DNA from: Candidatus Marsarchaeota G2 archaeon ECH_B_1
GTDB lineage: Archaea > Thermoproteota > Thermoprotei_A > Marsarchaeales > Marsarchaeaceae
Assembly: GCA_003019535.1 (NCBI GenBank)
Contig: NEXG01000002.1
Coordinates: 59,256 to 112,842, forward strand
DNA: 53,587 nt
Direction of reading: 5' to 3'
In this document: positions 1-8,216 of the stretch, piece after piece
Layout of the letters: each line of letters begins with the position of its first letter
Position numbering within the stretch: position 1 is the stretch's first letter
The notes under the pieces: generated by a model
What the model was told of the DNA's origin: nothing
The model's database searches: none
The model's input: only the letters and a program-made list of their open reading frames with translations
Made by a program: the position numbers and the translations under genes

Positions 1-449
1 CCCTCTACACTCACCACAGCGGCCCAAGAACACTCCGAGCCGGTGCCGCTCGTGGTGGGCACAGCTGCAAGCCTGCTTTTACGCCTCAGATTCAACCTGA
101 CTAGTGGGGTGATGTCGTACACCGAGATGTCGGGCCGCTCGTAGAGTGCGAAGAGAACCTTGGCCGTGTCAATGGAGGAGCCCCCGCCAACAGCGATGAA
201 CCAGTCTGGCTCGAAGCTCCGTATACGGTCAAGCGACGCGGTCATCTCCCTGTACGTTGGCTCAGGTGGCACATCGGCCACAACCATCCGCTCGGCGCCC
301 TCAGGCAGGTTTGAGACCACTAGATTCACTGGCTCACTATCCTTTAGGAACCTATCCGTCACGATAACTGCCCGCCTTATTTCGAGGGAGCCAAGATATG
401 AAAGTGAATCGTCTCCGAACACAACTTCCGGCGACCTGAAAAACCACAT
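1..449 (-). CDS. Iron-containing alcohol dehydrogenase, N-terminal part
   Basis: The reading frame opens at an ATG complementary to 447-449 and runs off the left edge of the window, giving 149 residues. Residues 88-97 read GGGSSIDTAK, the NAD(P)-binding signature of the iron-dependent alcohol dehydrogenase (type III ADH) family. The family motif TSGTGSE follows close to the window edge. The family reduces aldehydes or oxidises alcohols with NAD(P)H and a divalent metal; the metal-binding histidines lie in the missing C-terminal half. The N-terminal strand pattern before the motif (VIVTDRFLKDS) fits the family. Substrate cannot be told from this piece. Confidence 0.85.
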   Translation of the reverse strand, partial: MWFFRSPEVVFGDDSLSYLGSLEIRRAVIVTDRFLKDSEPVNLVVSNLPEGAERMVVADVPPEPTYREMTASLDRIRSFEPDWFIAVGGGSSIDTAKVLFALYERPDISVYDITPLVRLNLRRKSRLAAVPTTSGTGSECSWAAVVSVE

Positions 450-539
450 CACACCCACCCGGTAAGCACACTCTTTGGCGCCAAAGTGTGTGTATATTCC
501 ACGGCTGGTTTGATTTTTACACGCATGTTTTATCCACGC

Positions 540-959
540 TCAGAGCTCGGTGTTCACCATTGTGGCGGTGTTAACCATCTCTTTAGCCGCCCTCGTATAC
601 CTCATTATCTGCATCATTGGCCCCTCAAGCTTGAATTTCCCCGTGAGTATACCCTGAATCGGGTCGATCTCCCTGTTTATGAGCCGGCGCCAATTGGTGT
701 AGGGACCCCTGTAGGTGTAAGCTGCTTTGGGGAGCTGCTCGGCTGACTCGTAGTATTCAGCCCTCCTACATTCCCCGTGATAAAGGTCTAAATAGATGTA
801 CACAGTCTTTGGGAACGCTTGGTCCTTCTCCACGACGAAGAGTATGTCCCCCTCCCATGTTCTCCCAGCATCCCTATAGGCCGGATTCTCGTTGAGCTTC
901 TTAGAGTACTCTTCAACCCACTCCCTACTTGGAAACTTGGGCATATACACCCACCCCAA
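540..959 (-). CDS. SCP2 sterol-carrier-domain protein
   Basis: A protein of up to 139 residues that resembles archaeal SCP2 (sterol carrier protein 2-like) lipid-binding proteins. These are single-domain proteins with a hydrophobic pocket, often found near acyl-CoA metabolism genes. The C-terminal stretch GILTGKFKLEGPMMQIMRY matches the typical end of the fold. The start is unsure: the longest form begins with TTG at 959, while MPKFPS begins at the ATG ending at 944. A TATA-like GATTTAAC on the minus strand near 985-992 fits either. No partner gene lies next to it, and ligand and role are not deducible. Confidence 0.6.
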   Translation of the reverse strand: MGWVYMPKFPSREWVEEYSKKLNENPAYRDAGRTWEGDILFVVEKDQAFPKTVYIYLDLYHGECRRAEYYESAEQLPKAAYTYRGPYTNWRRLINREIDPIQGILTGKFKLEGPMMQIMRYTRAAKEMVNTATMVNTEL

Positions 960-1734
960 ATTACACGCTTAGGTTTAGGTTAAATCTTTTCCTCACGGAG
1001 ATTGCCCTCCCCTAGTGCTTTAGAGGTTGGCCTACTTGAGGTGGATCCTGTAGCCCAATAATGACGTATCCTTCGTCGACGAACCCCTGTGTTTACTGGA
1101 TGGATGCTCTCATCCACTAACGCACACTATCCGCATAGCACGGCGTGATGTGTCACCCTCTCTCTCCCATGGAAGAATCTAAAATAGACCGTTGTAAGCA
1201 TTGACGCGATGAACACCATCGCTATCATGGCTTTGATTAGCGAACGCCCAGAGGCCATTTTTATATACATGTTAAATCTATGCACCCAAACATAAAAGTC
1301 TGTCTCCACCCAAAACCAGTAGTAGGGAATGCTAATCATTATAGTTTTTCCAAAACCCCGCCCTGTTCCTGTAGACTCAAATTCAAGTGGGGGTTACGAT
1401 CAGCGCTTAGCGCTGGTTTGGGTTCACCGTTCGTGACGAGTTAGTTAGCCTATACGTTAATCCCAAGATTGTTTAGAGCCCTCCAAGAGTTTTCTCCCTA
1501 CTAGGGGATTGAGAATGAAAAGTGGGGAGGGCGCGTTAAAATCGTGAGTACGGGAAGTCGGAGCGGTAAACCCTCATGGGCACTGGATGCTTAGCGGCCA
1601 CTGTGTAGTGGGTTGAGTCTGGTGGCTAAGATGGGAACCTTCAATTTTGATGACGAGGTAGCTGAGTGCTAAGTTAGGTTTGATTTTCACGGGGGATTTT
1701 GATATGTGAGTAGATTGTTCCTTAAGTATGCTGC
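960..1734. other. Intergenic stretch without a convincing gene
   Basis: About 775 bases. A strong TATA-like TTTTATATAC lies at 1259-1268. A 70-codon minus-strand frame (1127-1339) with one hydrophobic segment is not convincing because that TATA-like run lies inside it. At 1498-1521 a single stretch resembles a crenarchaeal CRISPR repeat, without partners. I see no RNA gene. Confidence 0.4.
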
Positions 1735-3783
1735 TCACGTCCTCCTTACCGCTTCGTATGTGATTCCCAGCATGATAATGTAGAGTAGTGCTATTGTTAC
1801 TGAGTTAGCGTATGCTGGGGTGTATCCCTGGTCGTTTTCAATGTATACTTGGCTGCTTATATTTGCTAGGTTTAAGTGTGATGAGCCGGTTCTTGGGTAT
1901 GGGAGACTGTCTAGGGATATTTGTGGTGTCATTGGGAACAGTTGTGATAGGCTGCTTGGCTGCTGGTATGATGATGCGTAGATTGTGGGTGGGACTGGGA
2001 AGCCGAGTTGCTGGAAGGGGATAGGGGGTCTAACGGTGTAACCTTGAGGGTAGCTTGTGTTGAAGTTGAACATGTCGATGGGTATGTTTGAGTGGAGTAC
2101 TAGTGGGTTTAGTGCGGGCAGCCTCCAATTGTAGTCCACAAATGCGAGCAGCGATGTGTGGGTGAGTAGCGTGTTTGATACGTAGTCCTCCTTAGCGTAT
2201 GGTGAGATGAGTAGCATGGGCACCCTCTGGCCTAGCTGTGTACCATACAACGTGGGCGGCGGGACCTGGTCATAGTATCCCCCACCCTCATCATAGGTGA
2301 TGAAGATGGCTGTGGTGTTCCACTCCGGGCTGTGTTCCACCGTGTTCACGATGTATAGGAGCCATAACTCACCCTGCAGTACGCTTGATGGTGGACCCTG
2401 GCTGTACCCCTCTGCCCCTCCATCTATTGGCATAAGCCAGCTCACCGCTGGCAAAGTGTTGTTGCCAAGCTCCTCGAGAAACTGATTCCAGCTCTGAATG
2501 TGTGAGGAGTACTTGGCAATACCTTGAAAATAGCTGAGCGTGGCCACACCATCGGATGGGTCATCCACATAGTAGGCCCAGCTGACACCGTAGTTGTTCA
2601 GCTCGGCGAATATCGACTCTGAGAACGGTATGTATGGGGGTGGGCCGTAGTCGTTCACCACGGGGCTGAAGCCAGCTAGGCTGTAGAGTCTGTTGGGCGC
2701 TGTTTCACTTAGCTGGCTTGCGAAGTACATGTCCGCGAGCGCATACTGCTCCGCGAGGTCCCACTCCACACCCATCTGAGCCGAAGTATAATACGTCATT
2801 GATTGTGGCCCAGAGTTCGATGCGAAACCACTCATCATGCCCCCAGCCCAGTCCCTGTGGTAGGCGATATACCCTTCAACTGGGTCCGCGGTAAAGTATA
2901 CACCTGTTGGCACAGCCTTCAACTGTGCTGGTGGATGTATGTCTAGGAGGTTTACCGGCTTCGTGAGCTGTGCGGTCAGCCCTGATGGGGTGGTGGCGTT
3001 GTTAGTTGGGTACACGCCGAAGAGGTTATCGAAGCTGTGATTCTCCATCATTATAAATATTACGTGCTTGATTGGTGTGCGAGTAGCCAACCCCAAATCC
3101 TGATTCGCCTGCGCCACGGGTGATGCCAATATTAGTGTGACCATAAAACCTGCGAGCGCAATCGTCACAAACGTGCGTCTTACACCAATCTTCACACCGA
3201 CTTGGGGGGACGTGTGATAACCATCTAACGCTGCCCCTCCTCCCCCTCTACGTTTGGTTCTTACCCTCTTTGCGGCAAGCTGTGAGAGCACAAGTATGAA
3301 GCCCACCCCATCCACCGCGAGCACAATTAACGGTAGACCGCTATACCCCCGCGCGGCGTATGCCACGACCGAAGCTGAGAAGAATAGGGCCACCCCGGCA
3401 CCCATGGAGACCACGAGCCAACCTGCACGTACAGGCGGCCTAGTCCCCGTTGAAAGAACCCTGCCCAGCGGTATGATTGGGGAGCATGCGAGTGCGAATA
3501 GTGCGGCGAGCTCGAGATAGCCCACAAGGGGTAGCGTGCTTACATAGTAAGCCTCGACGCCAACCAAGAACGCCGCGAGTATCGCCGAATATAGGAGGCT
3601 AACCCTCCTGAATACTGTGGAGGAAACAGCGCCCACGATGAACCCACCTGCGAGAACACCTAGGAACACGGGTATGACCTGGGCACGTGAACCCAAAAGG
3701 TCGGGTAGACCTGTGACGTATACACCCGTAACTATGGACACCCCGCTGAGCACTAAGGCATCAAAATAGTGTACACGACTCAT
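1735..3783 (-). CDS. Membrane-anchored phosphoesterase (phospholipase C / acid phosphatase family)
   Basis: 682 residues. The C-terminal two thirds are a phosphoesterase domain (PF04185 family), beginning with VIFIMMENHSFDNLFG at about 241-256. The N-S-F-D part holds the metal and nucleophile region of phospholipases C and AcpA-type phosphatases. The N-terminal 170 residues contain about six membrane helices, then a basic loop (KRRGGGG near 177-183), then a second hydrophobic segment at 204-222 that resembles a signal peptide (cleavage-like A-QA). A last helix (near 660-678) anchors the C terminus. The catalytic domain should face outward. Family members usually have only a signal peptide, so the polytopic N-terminal domain is unusual. 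The gene is monocistronic, and no frameshift is visible. Confidence 0.85.
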   Translation of the reverse strand: MSRVHYFDALVLSGVSIVTGVYVTGLPDLLGSRAQVIPVFLGVLAGGFIVGAVSSTVFRRVSLLYSAILAAFLVGVEAYYVSTLPLVGYLELAALFALACSPIIPLGRVLSTGTRPPVRAGWLVVSMGAGVALFFSASVVAYAARGYSGLPLIVLAVDGVGFILVLSQLAAKRVRTKRRGGGGAALDGYHTSPQVGVKIGVRRTFVTIALAGFMVTLILASPVAQANQDLGLATRTPIKHVIFIMMENHSFDNLFGVYPTNNATTPSGLTAQLTKPVNLLDIHPPAQLKAVPTGVYFTADPVEGYIAYHRDWAGGMMSGFASNSGPQSMTYYTSAQMGVEWDLAEQYALADMYFASQLSETAPNRLYSLAGFSPVVNDYGPPPYIPFSESIFAELNNYGVSWAYYVDDPSDGVATLSYFQGIAKYSSHIQSWNQFLEELGNNTLPAVSWLMPIDGGAEGYSQGPPSSVLQGELWLLYIVNTVEHSPEWNTTAIFITYDEGGGYYDQVPPPTLYGTQLGQRVPMLLISPYAKEDYVSNTLLTHTSLLAFVDYNWRLPALNPLVLHSNIPIDMFNFNTSYPQGYTVRPPIPFQQLGFPVPPTIYASSYQQPSSLSQLFPMTPQISLDSLPYPRTGSSHLNLANISSQVYIENDQGYTPAYANSVTIALLYIIMLGITYEAVRRT

Positions 3784-3842
3784 CTATCAACCCCACAATG
3801 ATATGATAGAACCATTATATATGTTGGTGGTTGTTGGGTGGT

Positions 3843-5198
3843 TTAGAGGAGCTTGTTGGGATTCATCGTGTTGTGCGGGTCCAGTGCCCGCTTGATTTGT
3901 TCGAGTAGGCTGAATGGTATTTCGTGTTTAACTAGCCCTGATTTGAGCAGTCCTACGCCGTGGTGGTGTGACACGGTTGCCCTGTGAGCCTTGCATAGTG
4001 CGCCCACAGCCTCCCAGAGCCTTGTATACGTGTTCGCGTTGGGCTTCATGATAACGGTGATGTAGACGCAGGCTCCCTGGTTGTAGATGTGGGACACATG
4101 GGCACCGAAACCCACCACGCCCTCTATTTGGGGAAGCTGTTTGACGAGGTCTCCGTAAAGTGCGGGGGCGTTGCTCCAGGACGAGCCAATCTCAACGGTG
4201 TCCACTATGTATCCAGCCCCATATAGGGTGCCGAGCTGCTCGTCGTACTTGAATCTGTCCACAAGCCATTTGTCCACGAGTCCCGCGTCCGCCTCTTTTG
4301 CACCTCTGGCTGTTAGGGTGTCCCTGACCTCCCCAGTTAGTGCTTCGGCTATCCTAGGGCTTCTGAAGTGGTAGATGAGAAGCATCACTGGTGAGTTTTG
4401 ACCGAACACGTATGATGACTCCTGCTCGTTGTACACGCGGCACACGGCTGGTTTAACATCCAGCTCCAGAAGCGATTTGGCGGCTGACAGTGCTTGGATG
4501 AACTCCTGGAACGTGTAGGCGAGTTTGACGGTGTGCGCGCTCAACCTGTAGATTTTTAGTCTCGCTGAGACGATTACTCCAAGCGACCCCTCCGCGCCGA
4601 TGAAGAGCCTAGTGGTATCTGGACCTGCGGACGACCTCGGAGCATCCGTGCTCCTAGTATCCACGATGCTACCATCAGGCAAGACAACTCTGAGTGATAG
4701 GCACGAGTCCTCCGCCCCGCCGTATTCGCCGCTGAACTCACCTGTCCCCATAGTTGAGAGGTAGCCGCCAACCGTTGCGAGGTGGAATGACTGGGGGAAC
4801 TGGCCGAGTGTGTATCCTAGGCGGTTGAGCTGTGCCTCAACGTCACTCAGCCTCGCACCCGGCTCAACCCTGACCACCATGTTTTCACGGTCTACCTCTA
4901 TGATCCTACTCATCATACTCATATCCATCACCACAGCATCTATGGGTACGGATGAACCCGTCACAGAGCTTCCCCCACCCCTGCACGTGAGTCTGAGCCC
5001 CCCTCGGGCGCAGAGCTTCACCGCCTGTGCGACCTGGCGCTCGTCTTTGGGTCTGACCACCGCCAGCGCGTGGCCTCTGCGGGCATCCTCCAGTCTGAGG
5101 TACACCCATCTATCCGATTCGTACTTTCGGTTCTCCTCTTCTGGTAGAACCTCAACTATTTCGCTCAGCTCTTTAAGGATTGGAGCAGCGACACCCAT
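3843..5198 (-). CDS. FAD-linked oxidase / alkylglycerone-phosphate-synthase-like (GlcD family)
   Basis: 451 residues with a PCMH-type FAD-binding domain (about 30-220, with CRGGGSSVTGSS near 72-83) and a FAD-oxidase C-terminal domain. The motif HHHGVG near 411-416 and the ending LDPHNTMNPNKLL resemble alkyl-dihydroxyacetone-phosphate synthase (AGPS) and the D-lactate/glycolate dehydrogenase GlcD. Its start overlaps the end of the FGGY kinase gene by 34 bases, so it is the last gene of a leftward three-gene operon with a GlpA-like oxidoreductase. That context suggests a glycerol, glycerate or glycerol-phosphate substrate. This is inference: GlcD-like 2-hydroxyacid dehydrogenase activity is equally possible. 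No Fe-S partner subunit is seen. Confidence 0.8.
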   Translation of the reverse strand: MGVAAPILKELSEIVEVLPEEENRKYESDRWVYLRLEDARRGHALAVVRPKDERQVAQAVKLCARGGLRLTCRGGGSSVTGSSVPIDAVVMDMSMMSRIIEVDRENMVVRVEPGARLSDVEAQLNRLGYTLGQFPQSFHLATVGGYLSTMGTGEFSGEYGGAEDSCLSLRVVLPDGSIVDTRSTDAPRSSAGPDTTRLFIGAEGSLGVIVSARLKIYRLSAHTVKLAYTFQEFIQALSAAKSLLELDVKPAVCRVYNEQESSYVFGQNSPVMLLIYHFRSPRIAEALTGEVRDTLTARGAKEADAGLVDKWLVDRFKYDEQLGTLYGAGYIVDTVEIGSSWSNAPALYGDLVKQLPQIEGVVGFGAHVSHIYNQGACVYITVIMKPNANTYTRLWEAVGALCKAHRATVSHHHGVGLLKSGLVKHEIPFSLLEQIKRALDPHNTMNPNKLL

Positions 5199-6534
5199 TT
5201 GTCATACTCCTCCCGCGATATGTGTAGCCCATCCCCCCTAATTATCTCTACTGCCCTCCTAGTTCTCTCAAGCTCTTGGAAACTCATTTTACCCTCACCA
5301 ACCATCTGTAGGAGGGCGAGTCCTCTTAGCGTGGCCTCCACGTCGGTTTGCCTCTCAACGGGGACGCCCAGACACGCCGAGATGAGCCGTAGGAGGCCGT
5401 CGCTCTTTGAGAGTTTACCATTAGCCCTGACCGCCTTGACTGGTATACCAGAGCGATCCACAACCATCTTGACGTGGAAGGCTATCGACTTGAGAAGAGC
5501 GGTTATCAGCGCACTCCTACTCGAGGTGAGTCCGAGGTTTGAGATAACACCCCTCACCCAGGGCTTGCTGGGTAGCTGGAGGCCCACCAAGGCGGGAATA
5601 AACACCACGTCGCCCTCTAACGGAGCGTCTAGGTCGGAGTAGTGTGTGACCACGCCTATCCTCCTCAGGAAGTCCACGGCTAGACCGCTAGTGGGTAGGT
5701 ACCCTTCAACCCCACGTATAACGGTTCCCCCATGCTTTGCGACCACCAGCGGTATTAGGCCCTCCACGCGTTTGTAACCTTCGCACACCACGTCGACGAA
5801 GGTGCCTGTGCCGTTGGTTATCTTGACTAATCCCTCCGCTAGGCATGCGTCGCCCACGCACGCGGCCTGCTGGTCCGCTGCTAGGGCTTTGATCTGGACA
5901 CCCTGATAGTCGCCTATGTAGGCGGTATTATCCACGATTTCTGGGAGCTCCGGCTTCACGCCCAGAAGCGCTGTGACCGTTGAGATGGGTTTAAAGTTTG
6001 CGGGGTTCACGAACCCAGTCATGGCGGCGTTGGTGGCATCCCCAACGTAGCGGTGGGTCAACGCGTAGACTATGAATGATTCAAGAGTCCATATCATGGT
6101 GTCCCCCACCCCACCCCGCCTTTCACGGATCTCCTCCCATAGAGTTAAGTATCTCAGTGCGGGCGAGTAGGCTGAGATCACTAGGTTGAGTGGGGGGATT
6201 CTTCCTAGGAGTCTGACGTGGGGGGCAGCCTGCGGTAGGTGTGAGCCGACTTTGGGCTCAGCCAGGTGAGCACCCCGCTCACCGGTTGCCCCCCACTGTT
6301 CCAGGCTACCATGGAGGCCCGGTAGGCGGCAAGCCCCACACTCTTGGCACCCAGCTCCTTGGCTTTAAGTATCAGGTGGCGCACGCATGAGAGGAGCTGG
6401 TTGGGGTCATGTGAACCATCTTCGCCCACGTGGGTGTCTACTGCTTCAAAGTGTACCACGTTCAAATCCTCATCATAGACCGCGAGCTTCACACTAGTGG
6501 TACCAACATCTATGCAACCATACCTGGCGCTCAC
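5165..6534 (-). pseudogene. FGGY-family (glycerol-kinase-like) carbohydrate kinase, frameshifted
   Basis: The first part (6205-6534) begins at a GTG whose bases overlap the upstream stop as GTGA. It encodes GCIDVGTTSVKLAVYD, the first phosphate loop of FGGY kinases, and runs to WLSPKSAHTYRRLPP. The second part (to 5165) continues in another frame with VRLLGRIPPLNL, then ADQQAACVGDACLAEG and TNGTGTF, the second phosphate motif of glycerol kinase-like enzymes. One extra C in the coding-strand C6 run (plus-strand G run at 6220-6225) would join the frames into about 456 residues, slightly short of glycerol kinase (about 500). Either a one-base assembly error or a real frameshift; everything else looks under selection. 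ATP-dependent sugar or polyol phosphorylation is expected; substrate unknown. Confidence 0.8.
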
Positions 6535-7730
6535 ACACCATCAACCCCCGAGTCGACGCCGCCCCTAACCGCACCCACCCCCGCCCTGTCTAACCCCTCC
6601 CCAACAGCACTGTTTTGGTGTACCCCAAGCACGCTTTTAACCCTTTGAGCCACGAGTCTTCCGAGGGCGGGGGCGGCCGTGAGGCCGGGAGACTCTATTC
6701 CTATCAGGTTGATGAGTTTCCCAGAGTAGCCTTCTAAGAGTAGGAAGTCGCCATGTGGGGAGAGAGGCCTCACGCCAGCGTACACCCTGAGGAGTTTCCC
6801 CCTCACTCTTAGGAGGGGCTGGAACTTTGACTCGAGCTCCCTAACATCGTCATCCGTGGGTTCGGCTTCACTTTTTCTCTCGAGGAGTCGCAGGTTGGGA
6901 CCGAATATCACTGTTCCCCTCATGGTGGGTATTATTCCACCACCCTTCGTCCTACCCCTCTGAATAAGGCTGAAGGGTGCGATTATCGAGTTCACCTCGA
7001 GCCCCCCGTACTCTGTCATAACCCCCAATCCCGGCTTTATTGGCTCAACTCTGAGCCCAAGTCTCGCCGCCACCTCATCTGCGTAAAGCCCGGCCGCGTT
7101 CACAACACACTTGCAAGCGAAGTCACCCCTAGTGGTTCTCAGCTGGAAAACCGGGCCCTGGGGTTTGCCGGATAGCACCTCACAGTTAAAGTGGAAATCC
7201 ACTTTCCCAGCTAGGTGTTCGTGAAGCTTGGCTATAAGCCTCTTCGAGTCCACAACCCCGTAGCCATCCACCACTATTGCCCCCTTAACCTTGTCAGAGA
7301 GGCGTGGTTCTAGCTCGAAAGCACCACGGGAACCGGTGATCCTCACCCCGAATCGACCTCTGAGGTTGAGTCTGAGGTAGAGATATCCCAGGAGTAGGGG
7401 TGCAAGCGTGAGACGGCTGCGCACGACGAGGAGGGCTGAAACCCTCTTAAATGGGACGCCCAGACGCGCGCATAGCTCATCATACATGAGGTTACCCTCC
7501 CTCGCGAGCTTGCTCTTAACGCTTCCAAAAGGTAGCTGAACCACGTGGATCACCTCTGACTGATTCGCCGTGACGCCTTGACCCGGCCCTGATGCGGCTT
7601 CGAACACGCCCACCCTGTAACCCTCCTCCGCGAGTGTGTACGCCGTCATAAGACCAGTTATGCCAGCCCCGATTATAGCCACATCGTAGTCCAAACCCTC
7701 ATGATCAGCGGTTGACACCCCGCCCCGCAT
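6531..7730 (-). CDS. FAD-dependent oxidoreductase, GlpA / DAO family (glycerol-3-phosphate-dehydrogenase-like)
   Basis: The frame can start at 7796, but the ATG at 7730 (MRGGVSTADHEGLDYDVAII) puts the dinucleotide fold, VAIIGAGITGLMTAY, near the N terminus as usual; this gives about 399 residues. The DAO fold continues with a second FAD contact (CVVNAAGLYADEVA) and a C-terminal IGIESPGLTAAPALG, typical of GlpA, GlpO and L-2-hydroxyglutarate dehydrogenases. Electrons from such enzymes go to the quinone pool. Its stop overlaps the GTG start of the FGGY kinase by four bases (GTGA), showing translational coupling. A kinase plus a GlpA-like enzyme suggests glycerol catabolism by way of glycerol 3-phosphate, but no GlpC-type iron-sulfur protein or GlpF is nearby. 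Confidence 0.85.
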   Translation of the reverse strand: MRGGVSTADHEGLDYDVAIIGAGITGLMTAYTLAEEGYRVGVFEAASGPGQGVTANQSEVIHVVQLPFGSVKSKLAREGNLMYDELCARLGVPFKRVSALLVVRSRLTLAPLLLGYLYLRLNLRGRFGVRITGSRGAFELEPRLSDKVKGAIVVDGYGVVDSKRLIAKLHEHLAGKVDFHFNCEVLSGKPQGPVFQLRTTRGDFACKCVVNAAGLYADEVAARLGLRVEPIKPGLGVMTEYGGLEVNSIIAPFSLIQRGRTKGGGIIPTMRGTVIFGPNLRLLERKSEAEPTDDDVRELESKFQPLLRVRGKLLRVYAGVRPLSPHGDFLLLEGYSGKLINLIGIESPGLTAAPALGRLVAQRVKSVLGVHQNSAVGEGLDRAGVGAVRGGVDSGVDGV

Positions 7731-8216
7731 AGTTGGGTCGCTCACCACGTGAATGCAAACACACTCAGCAATAAAAACGTGACCATCACACACCAAAACG
7801 ATCCGTGTAGCTTAGACAAGCAACCCCAAACCTCCCACTACTCGTAGCTTACGCAAAAATAACGAATCCGTACAGGAATGACTGGGTGGCTTTCGAAGAG
7901 AGCATCTAGGTGATCTTCGTGTCGCCGCCACTTCGAACGAGCGCGGCCAAACGTGCACGCTGAAAGCGGGTTACGCAGGGTTCCACCCATCCTGAGTACT
8001 CATTGACTCGTGGATCACGTGTTCTCGCTGTGCGGGTTTAGGGTTGCGCGTTGATGGTTTGAGTGTCACCGACACTCGATGTTCGAGGCTCACCCACCAC
8101 CATTACTGCATCTTTGTAATGGTCGAAGCCGTGAGTCCACGCCTAGTATCCTAGCGCGAGCTTATTTGATTGATGTATGGGTAGGCCTTATTAGATTGGT
8201 TTTCGAGTTTAGCTTT
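7731..8216. promoter_or_regulatory. Divergent intergenic region between the GlpA-like operon and the molybdenum hydroxylase gene
   Basis: About 480 bases between divergent genes, so it must hold both promoters. The plus-strand frame remains open upstream of 8217 (to 8079), but that leader has no similarity to the enzyme family. I see no clear operator palindrome. Nothing else is recognised. Confidence 0.35.

Noticed and set aside
1127-1339. 70-codon minus-strand frame with one hydrophobic segment.
   Set aside because: A strong TATA-like run lies inside the frame and there is no family resemblance.
1498-1521. A single stretch, CTACTAGGGGATTGAGAATG, that resembles a crenarchaeal CRISPR repeat.
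   Set aside because: Only one copy, no spacers and no cas genes in the window.
8079-8216. N-terminal 46-residue extension of the molybdenum hydroxylase.
   Set aside because: No similarity to the family; the ATG at 8217 gives the standard start.
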